From the NCBI GenBank assembly GCA_943789465.1, contig CALSUF010000002.1, positions 310,001 through 374,000 on the forward strand: a DNA stretch of 64,000 bases, given 5' to 3'. Of the stretch, positions 27,914-37,119 are shown piece by piece. The translations under genes and the position numbers were made by a program. The notes beneath the pieces were generated by a model. The model worked only from the letters and a program-made list of their open reading frames with translations. It had not been told where the DNA came from and ran no database searches. The number at the start of each line of letters is the position of its first letter. Positions within the stretch are counted from its first letter, which is position 1. The stretch comes from an uncultured Flavobacteriaceae bacterium (lineage in GTDB: Bacteria > Bacteroidota > Bacteroidia > Flavobacteriales > Flavobacteriaceae).

Positions 27914-28786
27914 TTAAGCGAGTACTTGGGCTACTTTTTTACCAATTTCTGCAGGCGATTCTACCACGTGGATGCCACATTCTCTCATGATTTGCTTTTT
28001 GGCTTGTGCGGTGTCATCGCTTCCACCTACTATAGCACCAGCATGGCCCATAGTACGACCGGCAGGCGCTGTTTCACCAGCAATAAATCCAACAACAGGT
28101 TTTTTACTCCCACTATTCTTATACCATTTGGCAGCGTCACCTTCAAGTTGTCCACCTATTTCTCCAATCATTACGACACATTCGGTTTCTGAATCATTGA
28201 TCAGCATTTCTAAAGCCTCTTTGGTTGTGGTTCCAATAATTGGGTCACCTCCAATTCCAATTGCAGTCGTGATTCCTAGACCTTGTTTTACAACTTGATC
28301 TGCGGCTTCATAAGTTAATGTTCCAGATTTTGAAACAACGCCTACAGTTCCTTTTTTGAAAACAAACCCAGGCATGATGCCTACTTTAGCTTCTCCAGGA
28401 GTAATAACACCCGGACAATTAGGTCCTACCAAACGGCAGTCTTTTCCACTTATATAGTTAGAAGCTTTGATCATGTCGGCTACAGGAATTCCTTCTGTAA
28501 TTGTAATAATTACTTTAATTCCTGCATCGGCTGCTTCCATAATGGCATCAGCTGCAAATGCGGGTGGTACAAAAATAATAGTGGTGTCTGCACCTACCTG
28601 ATCAACGGCTTCTTTAACAGTATTAAAAACGGGCTTTTCTAAGTGCGTTTGTCCGCCTTTTCCAGGTGTTACACCACCAACAACGTTTGTTCCGTAGTCA
28701 ATCATTTGAGAGGCGTGAAATGTTCCTTCACTCCCTGTAAATCCTTGAACTATTATTTTTGAATCTTTATTTACTAAAACACTCAT
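27914..28786 (-). CDS. sucD: Succinyl-CoA synthetase, alpha subunit
   Basis: TCA-cycle enzyme subunit that carries the phosphohistidine, converting succinyl-CoA to succinate with nucleotide triphosphate formation. The 290-residue sequence has the CoA-binding N-terminal Rossmann domain (FTGSEGTFHASQMIDYGT), the CPGVITPGEAKVGIMPG loop and the active His in MGHAGAIV. The beta subunit (sucC) is not in this window; split location of sucC and sucD is common in flavobacteria. A TACATTTG -7 match lies at 28820-28827. Confidence 0.96.
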   Translation of the reverse strand: MSVLVNKDSKIIVQGFTGSEGTFHASQMIDYGTNVVGGVTPGKGGQTHLEKPVFNTVKEAVDQVGADTTIIFVPPAFAADAIMEAADAGIKVIITITEGIPVADMIKASNYISGKDCRLVGPNCPGVITPGEAKVGIMPGFVFKKGTVGVVSKSGTLTYEAADQVVKQGLGITTAIGIGGDPIIGTTTKEALEMLINDSETECVVMIGEIGGQLEGDAAKWYKNSGSKKPVVGFIAGETAPAGRTMGHAGAIVGGSDDTAQAKKQIMRECGIHVVESPAEIGKKVAQVLA

Positions 28787-28819
28787 GTGATTTTGATTTT
28801 ATTAGTTTTTTAACTGCTG

Positions 28820-28827
28820 CAAATGTA
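28820..28827 (-). promoter_or_regulatory. -7 promoter element TACATTTG upstream of sucD
   Basis: A TAnnTTTG match on the minus strand, 33 nt before the sucD ATG and after the LpxD-like stop, suggesting a separate sucD transcript. No -33 match. Confidence 0.4.
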
Positions 28828-28872
28828 ATTTTTTGAATGGAAATTTTAAAGTTTTAAACCTTTAAAATTTTA

Positions 28873-29814
28873 TCAATTATTCTTTTCTTTTAATCCTTTA
28901 ATGATTTCTGGTAATTTACGAAGTAATGCCAATTCTTTTAGTTTAGTTCGGGATTCTTCAATAGGAGTTCCAAAATATGTTTTGCCGCCTTCAATAGACT
29001 TTGTAACGCCTGTTTGTCCTAAAATAATAGCATTTGCACCAATGGTAATTCCACTATTGGTACCGACTTGTCCCCAAATAGTCACTTCATCTTCTACAAT
29101 ACAACAACCTGCAATGCCTGTTTGAGATGCTATGAGACATTTTTTTCCGATCAGGGTGTCATGCCCAACTTGAATTAAGTTATCTAGTTTAGAACCTGCT
29201 CCAATGGTGGTGTCTCCTGTAACTCCACGATCGATGGTACAAGAGGCTCCAATATGCACGTCGTTTTCAATCACCACACGACCACAAGATTGCAATTGGT
29301 CGTAACCATCAGGACGTTTTTTGTAATAAAAAGCATTGCCTCCCAATACAGTTCCTGATTGAATGACAACATTATCACCAATGATGGTGTCATCAAAAAT
29401 ACTCACATTAGCGTGGATCAATGAGTTTTGACCGATAACTACATTATTTCCAATAAAACAGTTAGGCTGAATGATTGTACCATCTCCAATGATGGCTGAG
29501 TCAGAAATTGCTTTATGAGATGCTTGAAATGGTTTAAAGTGTGCAGTAAGTTTATTAAAATCTCTAAATGGATCGTCAGAAATTAGTAGAGCCTTTCCTT
29601 TAGGACACTCCACTTTTTTGTTTATGAGCACTACAGTTGCTTTTGAAGCGAGTGCTTTATCGTAATACTTAGGATGGTCTACAAAAACGATATCTCCGGG
29701 CGTTACCACGTGAATTTCATTCATGCCCAACACTTTAAAATTTGGATCTCCTATATATTCACAATTAATTATAGAGGCAATTTCATTTAAGGAGTGCGGT
29801 TGGGTAAATTTCAC
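28873..29814 (-). CDS. LpxD-like UDP-3-O-acyl-glucosamine N-acyltransferase paralog
   Basis: A full-length second LpxD-like protein (313 aa). The N-terminal uridine-binding-like domain (LNEIASIINCEYIGDPNFKV) is followed by about nine left-handed beta-helix hexapeptide turns. The catalytic His region reads IQVGHDTLIGKKC, equivalent to [13 protein letters not shown] in the other lpxD of this window, so the residue needed for N-acyl transfer is kept. The substrate could be the usual UDP-3-O-acyl-glucosamine or a related sugar. It sits between efp and sucD. Confidence 0.82.
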   Translation of the reverse strand: MKFTQPHSLNEIASIINCEYIGDPNFKVLGMNEIHVVTPGDIVFVDHPKYYDKALASKATVVLINKKVECPKGKALLISDDPFRDFNKLTAHFKPFQASHKAISDSAIIGDGTIIQPNCFIGNNVVIGQNSLIHANVSIFDDTIIGDNVVIQSGTVLGGNAFYYKKRPDGYDQLQSCGRVVIENDVHIGASCTIDRGVTGDTTIGAGSKLDNLIQVGHDTLIGKKCLIASQTGIAGCCIVEDEVTIWGQVGTNSGITIGANAIILGQTGVTKSIEGGKTYFGTPIEESRTKLKELALLRKLPEIIKGLKEKNN

Positions 29815-29925
29815 GTGTTTATTTTTATTGTATTCAAACGATCACATATGGATGCCAATAGTTGGCAGGTTCGTTATTGATCATGTCCTTGGTTGGTCAT
29901 GATTTTATAACAAGTTTGTTACGTA

Positions 29926-30492
29926 TTATTCTTTGATACGTTCTTTGTATGATCCTTTGACAGTTTCTACTTTAATTTTATCTCCTTCATTAATAAACAA
30001 AGGAACCATTACTGTTGCACCGGTTTCAACTGTTGCAGGTTTTGTTGCATTTGTTGCTGTATTTCCTTTGATTCCTGGTTCTGTTGCAGTCACTTCAAGA
30101 ATAACACTTGCTGGTAAATCTACAGAAAGTGGTGAACTATCTTCGGTATTAATGAGTACGGTCACAACTTCGCCTTCTTTCATTAAATCAGGACTGTCTA
30201 AAACAGCTTTTTGAAGTTCAATTTGAGAATAATCTGCTGTATTCATAAAATGAAATGTATCTCCATCATTGTATAAAAATTGAAATTTATGAGTTTCTAC
30301 TCGAACTTCTTCAATTTTGTGTCCTGCAGAAAATGTGTTATCAATCACTTTTCCGTTGGTTACACTTTTCATTTTTGTTCTTACAAATGCTGGGCCTTTT
30401 CCAGGTTTTACATGTAAAAATTCAATAATTTTAAAAATATCATGATTGTACCTTATACATAATCCATTTCTAATATCTGATGTACTTGCCAT
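29926..30492 (-). CDS. efp: Elongation factor P
   Basis: Translation factor that rescues ribosomes stalled on polyproline. The 188-residue protein has the three OB/SH3-like domains: N-terminal MASTSDIRNGLCIRYNHDIFKI, the loop HVKPGKGPAFVRTK with the modifiable Lys in the tip, and the C-terminal LPASVILEVTATEPGIKGNTAT. Lys in the tip (PGKG) is consistent with modification by EpmA-like or unmodified use. It is 8 nt downstream of lpxA. Confidence 0.96.
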   Translation of the reverse strand: MASTSDIRNGLCIRYNHDIFKIIEFLHVKPGKGPAFVRTKMKSVTNGKVIDNTFSAGHKIEEVRVETHKFQFLYNDGDTFHFMNTADYSQIELQKAVLDSPDLMKEGEVVTVLINTEDSSPLSVDLPASVILEVTATEPGIKGNTATNATKPATVETGATVMVPLFINEGDKIKVETVKGSYKERIKE

Positions 30493-30500
30493 ATGTGTTT

Positions 30501-31286
30501 TTAATTAGATTTAAAATATCCTTTCATAATTCCACGATGAGAATTTTTGATGAATTGTAAAATTTCATCACGCTCTGGAGTGGCTTCCATTTCAGCTTCA
30601 ATAATTTCGGAAGCTTGTGAGTTGTTATAATTTTTTTGATAGAGTAATCGGTATATGTTTTGTATTTCTCTGATCTTTTCAGAAGTAAATCCACGACGTC
30701 TTAACCCTACTGAGTTTATCCCAACATAAGATAATGGTTCACGTGCTGCTTTTACATAAGGAGGAACATCTTTACGAACTAAAGACCCACCAGTTACAAA
30801 GGCATGATTTCCTATAGAACAAAATTGATGTACTGCTGTCATTCCTGCCAATACCACATAATCTCCGACCATGGTATGCCCTGCAAGTGTACTGTTATTA
30901 GAAAAAATACAATTTTTACCAACAGTACAATCATGAGCAATATGACAATAAGCCATTATCAAACAATTGTCTCCAATCACAGTTTTCATTTTATCGGTAG
31001 TTCCACGGTTGATCGTAACACATTCTCTGATGGTTACATTGTTACCAATTTCAACAGTGGTGTCTTCATCATCATATTTTAAATCTTGAGGCATTGCAGA
31101 AATGACCGAGCCAGGAAAAATATTACAATTTTTTCCTATGCGTGCACCTTCCATAATGGTAACGTTAGATCCGATCCAGGTTCCTTCTCCTATGACAACA
31201 TTATTATTAATAGTAGTGAAAGGTTCTATCACCACATTTTTGGCGATTTTTGCGCCAGGATGGACGTAAGCTAAAGGTTGATTCAT
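30501..31286 (-). CDS. lpxA: UDP-N-acetylglucosamine acyltransferase
   Basis: First step of lipid A synthesis: transfer of a 3-hydroxyacyl chain from ACP to UDP-GlcNAc. The 261-residue chain has the left-handed beta-helix repeats and LpxA hallmarks: LAYVHPGAKIAKNVVIEPF, YCHIAHDCTVGKNCIFSN with the catalytic His, and the C-terminal helical YVGINSVGLRRRGFT region. It lies 27 nt after the lpxC-fabZ stop in the lpx cluster. Confidence 0.95.
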   Translation of the reverse strand: MNQPLAYVHPGAKIAKNVVIEPFTTINNNVVIGEGTWIGSNVTIMEGARIGKNCNIFPGSVISAMPQDLKYDDEDTTVEIGNNVTIRECVTINRGTTDKMKTVIGDNCLIMAYCHIAHDCTVGKNCIFSNNSTLAGHTMVGDYVVLAGMTAVHQFCSIGNHAFVTGGSLVRKDVPPYVKAAREPLSYVGINSVGLRRRGFTSEKIREIQNIYRLLYQKNYNNSQASEIIEAEMEATPERDEILQFIKNSHRGIMKGYFKSN

Positions 31287-31313
31287 TTTGTTTGTTTTTG
31301 AATATAAACAGAT

Positions 31314-32717
31314 TTATTTAACTTTCGTTATTTGAGCCATTAGTTCGGCTTCAGCACATAATTTCCCATTGGCATAGGCATAGCCTTGCATATGACAAAT
31401 ACCTCTTCTTATTGGGGTTATTAGAGAACAGTTGAAAATTAGTGTATCTCCAGGCACCACTTTTTGTTTGAATTTCACATTGTCCATTTTCATAAAAAAG
31501 GTCAGGTAATTTTCTGGGTCAGGAACAGTGTTTAAAACCAGTATTCCCCCTGTTTGCGCCATGGCCTCAATAATGAGGACACCTGGCATTACAGGTGCTC
31601 CAGGAAAGTGCCCAACAAAAAAGGATTCGTTCATTGTTACATTCTTACATCCAATTACATGGTTAGGCGATAGCTCATATACCTTATCTAAAAGTAAAAA
31701 TGGAGGACGATGTGGTAACATATCCATGATGGCATTAACATCCATTAATGGAGTTTGATTCAAATCGACAGTTGGAACATTATTTCTACGCTCCATTTTA
31801 ATGATTTTAGATATTTTTTTAGCAAATTGTGTGTTGACAAAATGCCCTGGTTTATTTGCAATCACTTTTCCTTGAATACGGGTGCCTATGAGTGCTAAAT
31901 CGCCAATTACGTCCAGAAGTTTGTGGCGTGCAGCTTCATTAGGAGAATGGAGTGTTAGATTGTCTAAAATACCATTAGGTTTTACTGAAATAGAATCTTT
32001 ATTGAATGCTATTTTTAAACGTTCCATGGTTTCTTTTGAAATAGGCTTATCTACATAAACAATTGCGTTGTTTAAATCCCCCCCTTTGATCAATCCATTT
32101 TCAAGAAGCATTTCTAGTTCGTGTAAAAAACTAAACGTTCGAGATTCCGAGATTTCTTCTTTAAAGTTGGATAAATGTTGTAAAGTTGCATTTTGAGTTC
32201 CCAATACTTTGGTTCCAAAATCAACCATCGTAGTTATTTGGTATTCATCTGATGGAATGATAGTGATTTCGCTTCCTGTTTCTTCATCAGAATAAGAAAT
32301 TACATTTTTCACCACAAATACTTCTCTAAAAGCTTCTTGCTCTACTGAACCTGCACTTTCTAAAGCTTCTATAAAATACTTAGAAGACCCATCCATAATT
32401 GGAGGTTCTGAAGTACTTAATTCTATAATCACATTATCAATTTCTAGACCCACAAGTGCTGCAAGGACGTGCTCACATGTTTGAATGGTAACGCCATTTT
32501 TTTCTAGACAAGTCCCTCGTTGGGTATTGGTTACCAAATTGGCATCTGCTTTAATGATAGGTAATCCTTCAAGATCAATTCTTCTAAAAGTATATCCATT
32601 ATTAATTTCAGCAGGGATAAAATTTATTTCAACATCAAGACCAGTATGAAGTCCTACTCCTTTTAAGGATACTTTTTTGGAGATTGTTGTTTGTTTTGAT
32701 TCCGATTTAATAATCAT
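31314..32717 (-). CDS. lpxC: Fused UDP-3-O-acyl-N-acetylglucosamine deacetylase / 3-hydroxyacyl-ACP dehydratase (LpxC-FabZ)
   Basis: Bifunctional 467-residue enzyme typical of Bacteroidetes. Residues 1 to about 310 are Lpx[11 protein letters not shown], the zinc-binding [11 protein letters not shown] and [14 protein letters not shown]. Residues about 325-467 are Fab[17 protein letters not shown], the catalytic [23 protein letters not shown]. The first domain commits lipid A synthesis and the second dehydrates 3-hydroxyacyl-ACP in fatty-acid elongation, so competition for hydroxyacyl-ACP is built into one protein. It overlaps lpxD by 4 nt (ATGA). Confidence 0.96.
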   Translation of the reverse strand: MIIKSESKQTTISKKVSLKGVGLHTGLDVEINFIPAEINNGYTFRRIDLEGLPIIKADANLVTNTQRGTCLEKNGVTIQTCEHVLAALVGLEIDNVIIELSTSEPPIMDGSSKYFIEALESAGSVEQEAFREVFVVKNVISYSDEETGSEITIIPSDEYQITTMVDFGTKVLGTQNATLQHLSNFKEEISESRTFSFLHELEMLLENGLIKGGDLNNAIVYVDKPISKETMERLKIAFNKDSISVKPNGILDNLTLHSPNEAARHKLLDVIGDLALIGTRIQGKVIANKPGHFVNTQFAKKISKIIKMERRNNVPTVDLNQTPLMDVNAIMDMLPHRPPFLLLDKVYELSPNHVIGCKNVTMNESFFVGHFPGAPVMPGVLIIEAMAQTGGILVLNTVPDPENYLTFFMKMDNVKFKQKVVPGDTLIFNCSLITPIRRGICHMQGYAYANGKLCAEAELMAQITKVK

Positions 32718-33736
32718 GATTTAAGGGTTTTTTCTAGTGTATTAACAGTCTTAACAAGCTCTGGTAGGTTCTTGAAATGAACATATGATTTATAATAGTC
32801 TCTAAAAGAAAATGCTGGAGATCCTTGTAGAACTTCGTTATCTTTAATATGACGCCCAATACCAGATTGTGCTTGGATTTTCACGTTGTTGCCAATAACA
32901 ATATGTCCAGCAACTCCTACTTGTCCTCCTATTTGACAATTTGAACCAATCTTTGCAGATCCAGCAATGCCTGTTTGAGCAGCAATGACAGTATTTTCTC
33001 CAATGACAACATTATGAGCAACTTGAATATGATTGTCTAGTTTTACGCCTTTTTTAATAACAGTAGATCCAAGCGTAGCTCTGTCAATTGTGGTAGCAGC
33101 ACCTATATCTACATAGTCTTCAATAATTACATTTCCAATTTGAGGTACTTTTTGATATGCACCTGTTTCATCAGGCGAAAACCCAAATCCGTCAGCGCCA
33201 ATGACTGCTGAAGAGTTAATGAAACAATGAGAACCAATCACACAATCAGAATAAATTTTGACACCAGAATATAAGGTTGTATGAGATCCAATGGTGACAT
33301 TATCACCAATAAAAGTGTTAGGGTAAATTTTTACGTGGTCACCTATAACTACATTTTCGCCAATGTGTGAAAATGAACCAATATAAGCACCTTCGCCGTA
33401 AGTGGCTGATTCAGATACAAATATTGGAGATTCAATTCCTACTTTATTATTTTTGATATGATTGTAATATTCTAGTAGTTTAGAAAATGAACTGTAAGCA
33501 TTTTCTACTTTTATAAGTGTGGTTTCAATATTGTTTTCAGAAACAAAATCCTGACCTACAATTGTAATTGAGGCCTGTGTTGTATAAATGTATGGCGTGT
33601 ATTTCGGATTAGCTAAAAAAGTAAGAGAACCTTCGATTCCTTCTTCAATTTTGGAAAGTGTATGGACTTCAACATCCGGGTTTCCAATAATTTCTCCGTT
33701 TAATATCTCTGCTATTTGTGTGGCTGTAAATTTCAT
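32714..33736 (-). CDS. lpxD: UDP-3-O-(3-hydroxyacyl)glucosamine N-acyltransferase
   Basis: Third step of lipid A synthesis, N-acylating UDP-3-O-acyl-glucosamine. About 340 residues with the N-terminal uridine-binding domain ([25 protein letters not shown]) and the hexapeptide helix with catalytic His in [11 protein letters not shown] chose ATG 33736: the in-frame TTG 3 codons upstream overlaps a -7 promoter box (TACTTTTG at 33743-33750) and family members start at MKFTA. It overlaps lpxC-fabZ by 4 nt. Confidence 0.93.
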   Translation of the reverse strand: MKFTATQIAEILNGEIIGNPDVEVHTLSKIEEGIEGSLTFLANPKYTPYIYTTQASITIVGQDFVSENNIETTLIKVENAYSSFSKLLEYYNHIKNNKVGIESPIFVSESATYGEGAYIGSFSHIGENVVIGDHVKIYPNTFIGDNVTIGSHTTLYSGVKIYSDCVIGSHCFINSSAVIGADGFGFSPDETGAYQKVPQIGNVIIEDYVDIGAATTIDRATLGSTVIKKGVKLDNHIQVAHNVVIGENTVIAAQTGIAGSAKIGSNCQIGGQVGVAGHIVIGNNVKIQAQSGIGRHIKDNEVLQGSPAFSFRDYYKSYVHFKNLPELVKTVNTLEKTLKS

Positions 33737-33742
33737 TACTTG

Positions 33743-33750
33743 CAAAAGTA
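33743..33750 (-). promoter_or_regulatory. -7 promoter element TACTTTTG immediately before lpxD
   Basis: TAnnTTTG match on the minus strand ending 6 nt before the ATG; no -33 match. It would start an lpxD-lpxC-lpxA transcript with almost no leader. Confidence 0.45.
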
Positions 33751-33760
33751 AAAAAAAATA

Positions 33761-34990
33761 TCAAAGAATATCCTTTGGGAAGCATATATAATGCTTTGAA
33801 ACAGTTTTGGAGAGGACTTTTGAAGAAAGGTGATCCGATGCTTTAATGATATCTTTGGTGTTTCCGTTTTTGTATAAAATCTTTAATCCTCCTTGTTTTG
33901 GGTTGTAGGCTAAATTTTCAACATGTCCATGAAACACAAAATAAGAGGCTTCATGAGTATCTAATTTATACTCTAACATGACATCTTTTTTAACAGCTTC
34001 TAATTTTGAGCTAGAAAATGCCTTGTTTCTAAGTTTTATTTTTAACAAATTTCTATTTAATATCATTTCAGAAAGACGACTCAAAACAAAATCGTCATGA
34101 AATTGCCACGATTTCAAAGCTGACATGATATCATAATCATCTAATAATGAAAATTGATTTAAAGTAGATATTTCAAAGTTATTAGAATTGGTGCTGTTGT
34201 TTAAAAAAAAACTCAATGCTGAACTAGCTTCTAGCTTCACCCCTTTGTGGGTTAATTCCTTAGCACGTTTTAAGATGCGCGTAATCATTTGTTCAGCAAC
34301 TAAACTTGTTTTGTGAAGATAGACTTGCCAGTACATCAAGCGCCGGGCTGTTAAAAACTTCTCAATGGAATAAATACCCTTTTCTTCAATAACTAGCTCA
34401 TCGTTTATAACATTCATCATTGAAATAAGGCGTTCACTGTTGATGTTTCCTTCAGAAACACCTGTATAAAAACTATCTCTCTTAAGATAATCAGATCGAT
34501 CAATATCCAATTGCCCAGAAATAAGTTGTCCAAAAAATTTACGGTTATAATCTCCTTTAAACATTGAAATAGCTACATCTAGAGCACCATCAAACTCTAT
34601 GTTGAGGGCTTCCATGAATTTTAAAGAAATTGTTTCGTGACTGATATTTTCTACAATACTATGTTCCATTGCATGGCTAAAAGGTCCATGGCCGATATCA
34701 TGTAATAAAATAGCAATGTACAAACCATCTTCTTCAGAATCTGAGATACTAACTCCTTTAAATCTTAAAATTCGGACCGCATTTTGCATTAAATGTAAAC
34801 AGCCCAACGCATGATGAAATCTGGTGTGATGCGCGCCAGGATACACCAAATAAGACAAACCCATCTGAGAAATTCTTCGCAAACGCTGAAAATATTTATG
34901 CGCAATTAAATCGAAAATTAATGTGTTCGGGATTGTAATAAATCCGTAAATTGGATCGTTAAATATTTTAAGCTTGTTGTTCGTATTCAA
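33761..34990 (-). CDS. HD-domain phosphohydrolase (dNTPase-like)
   Basis: Metal-dependent phosphohydrolase of the HD superfamily, 409 residues, related to the SAMHD1/dGTPase-like group found as YdhJ-type proteins. The metal ligands are visible in TRFHHALGCLHL, ILLHDIGHGPFSHAMEH (the HD pair) and DIDRSDYLKRDSFYTG. The substrate is a nucleotide but which one is unknown. It is divergent from porX and lies 24 nt upstream of lpxD. Confidence 0.88.
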   Translation of the reverse strand: MNTNNKLKIFNDPIYGFITIPNTLIFDLIAHKYFQRLRRISQMGLSYLVYPGAHHTRFHHALGCLHLMQNAVRILRFKGVSISDSEEDGLYIAILLHDIGHGPFSHAMEHSIVENISHETISLKFMEALNIEFDGALDVAISMFKGDYNRKFFGQLISGQLDIDRSDYLKRDSFYTGVSEGNINSERLISMMNVINDELVIEEKGIYSIEKFLTARRLMYWQVYLHKTSLVAEQMITRILKRAKELTHKGVKLEASSALSFFLNNSTNSNNFEISTLNQFSLLDDYDIMSALKSWQFHDDFVLSRLSEMILNRNLLKIKLRNKAFSSSKLEAVKKDVMLEYKLDTHEASYFVFHGHVENLAYNPKQGGLKILYKNGNTKDIIKASDHLSSKVLSKTVSKHYICFPKDIL

Positions 34991-35094
34991 ACTTTATAGT
35001 GTTAAATTTACATTCTTAAACTTTCTTTAAAAGTTTTGATGTAAAAATACTAAATTGAATGGACTTCTATTCTTAACTAAAAAAAATATAACAG

Positions 35095-36645
35095 ATGGGT
35101 AATATTAATATTTTATGGGTCGATGATGAAATAGAGTTTTTAAAGCCCCATATCCTATTTTTAGAACAAAGAAATTACAATGTAACACCTTGTCAAAGTG
35201 GTACAGAAGCACTGACACTTATCCATGAAAATGATTTTGATATCGTATTTTTAGATGAAAATATGCCAGGACTGTCTGGTTTAGAAACTTTGTCGGAGCT
35301 CAAAGAAATTAAAGCAACGCTTCCAGTAGTAATGATTACTAAAAGTGAGGAAGAATATATAATGGAAGATGCGATTGGAAATAAAATAGCTGACTATCTC
35401 ATTAAGCCTGTTAATCCAAATCAAATTCTTTTATCACTTAAAAAAAATCTAGATCAAAATAGATTGGTTTCCGAAAAAACATCTTCTAATTATTTACAAG
35501 AATTTCGCAAAATATCTATGAATTTAAATGAAATTAATTCATTTGAAGAATGGGAACAACTTTATAAAAAACTAGTGTTTTGGGAGTTAGAACTAGAATC
35601 CTCTAACGATGCCACTATGAGTGAAATATTAGACGCTCAAAAAATGGAAGCTAATCAACAATTTGGGCGTTTTATTGAAAAGTTTTATCCCGATTGGTTC
35701 GAAGACCATCAATCTCCTGTGATGTCTCATACCCTTTTTAAAAGTAAAATTGCAAATGAAATTAGTAGCTCTCAACCCACCTTACTTATTGTCATAGACA
35801 ACTTAAGATATGACCAATGGAAAATACTGGAACCTACAGTAAACACCTACTATAAAACACAAGAAGAAAGCTTGTACTATAGTATTTTACCTACAGCGAC
35901 TCAATACGCTAGAAATGCATTGTTTTCAGGGTTAATGCCTAGCGAAATGGAAAAATTATTTCCACAGTATTGGAAAAATGACACGGATGAAGGAGGTAAA
36001 AATTTATTTGAAGCCGAATTTTTAGAAGCACAATTAAAACGTTTGGGTCTTTCACATTTGAAACATGAATATATAAAAATTACCAACCTAAGAGCAGGGA
36101 AAAAACTATCTGAAACTTTTAAAACAAAAGCGCAGAATGATTTAACCGTTTTGGTGTATAATTTTGTAGATATGTTATCACATGCTAAAACTGAAATGGA
36201 AGTTTTAAAAGAGCTTGCTTTCAACGACAAAGGCTATCGATCTCTAACCAAAAGTTGGTTTCAAAATTCGCCACTACTCGAAATTATCAAACAAGCAAAA
36301 GAACTGAATTTTAAACTTATTATTACAACAGATCACGGAACCATCAACGTAAAAAATCCTTCTAAAGTTGTTGGAAATAAAGACACTAGTCTTAATTTGC
36401 GTTACAAAACAGGGCGAAGTATTTCTTATGAAGAAAAAGATGTTTTAGCTGTAAAAGATCCAAAATCAATTCACCTTCCTTCTGCTGCTATGAATAGCAC
36501 CTTTATTTTCGCAAAGGATAATCTCTTTTTTGCCTATCCAAATAATTACAATTATTACGTGAATTATTTTAGAAACACCTATCAACATGGGGGTATTTCT
36601 TTGGAAGAAGTCATCATTCCTTTTGTGGTTCTAAATCCTCGATAA
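35095..36645 (+). CDS. porX: PorX-type response regulator with PglZ domain (T9SS/gliding)
   Basis: Two-component response regulator controlling type IX secretion and gliding in Bacteroidetes. The N-terminal receiver has phospho-acceptor Asp54 in VFLDENMPG and the usual acidic pair (VDDE, residues 9-12) and KP. A helical linker leads to a C-terminal PglZ domain of the alkaline-phosphatase superfamily, with metal-site motifs LLIVIDNLRYDQW and LIITTDHGTI plus HGGISLEEVIIPF. 516 aa is normal. Sensor PorY is not adjacent. tsaE starts 1 nt after its stop. Confidence 0.94.
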   Translation: MGNINILWVDDEIEFLKPHILFLEQRNYNVTPCQSGTEALTLIHENDFDIVFLDENMPGLSGLETLSELKEIKATLPVVMITKSEEEYIMEDAIGNKIADYLIKPVNPNQILLSLKKNLDQNRLVSEKTSSNYLQEFRKISMNLNEINSFEEWEQLYKKLVFWELELESSNDATMSEILDAQKMEANQQFGRFIEKFYPDWFEDHQSPVMSHTLFKSKIANEISSSQPTLLIVIDNLRYDQWKILEPTVNTYYKTQEESLYYSILPTATQYARNALFSGLMPSEMEKLFPQYWKNDTDEGGKNLFEAEFLEAQLKRLGLSHLKHEYIKITNLRAGKKLSETFKTKAQNDLTVLVYNFVDMLSHAKTEMEVLKELAFNDKGYRSLTKSWFQNSPLLEIIKQAKELNFKLIITTDHGTINVKNPSKVVGNKDTSLNLRYKTGRSISYEEKDVLAVKDPKSIHLPSAAMNSTFIFAKDNLFFAYPNNYNYYVNYFRNTYQHGGISLEEVIIPFVVLNPR

Positions 36646-36646
36646 T

Positions 36647-37090
36647 ATGATTGAAAAAATTCAATTCAGACTAAATGAGTTACCAAAAATTGCGCAAACA
36701 ATTTTAAATAATGTACAATCCAAAACACTTTTGTTTTACGGAGAAATGGGCACAGGAAAAACAACACTAATTAGTGCAATAGTCACAGAATTAGGGGGTA
36801 ACAACTCCACCTCTAGCCCCACATTTTCTATTGTCAACGAATATGATGTTACAAAAGATACCGTTTATCACTTTGATTTTTACAGACTCAAGAACCAAAA
36901 TGAGGCCTTAGACATGGGGGTCGAAGATTATTTTTATTCTGGTTCATGGAATCTTATTGAGTGGCCAGATAAGATTGTAAATTTACTTCCAGAAAATGTT
37001 ACTGTTTTAGAATTATCGCTTGCAGAAGATGGTTGTAGAATCCTCAAGATATCAGAAAAAAAGCTTTCTAATGGATGGTCAAAAAAATAG
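36647..37090 (+). CDS. tsaE: tRNA threonylcarbamoyladenosine biosynthesis ATPase TsaE
   Basis: P-loop ATPase of the t6A37 tRNA-modification complex (with TsaB/TsaD). 147 residues; Walker A GEMGTGKTTL at about residues 31-40, SSPTFSIVNEY and the HFDFYRL motif, all typical. It begins one nucleotide after porX, so they share a transcript. Confidence 0.95.
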   Translation: MIEKIQFRLNELPKIAQTILNNVQSKTLLFYGEMGTGKTTLISAIVTELGGNNSTSSPTFSIVNEYDVTKDTVYHFDFYRLKNQNEALDMGVEDYFYSGSWNLIEWPDKIVNLLPENVTVLELSLAEDGCRILKISEKKLSNGWSKK

Positions 37091-37119
37091 TTGTAAATTA
37101 GATAACTTATAAATAGGCT

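Noticed and set aside
27914-28786. sucD without sucC as a sign of gene loss
   Set aside because: Split sucC and sucD loci are ordinary in flavobacteria.
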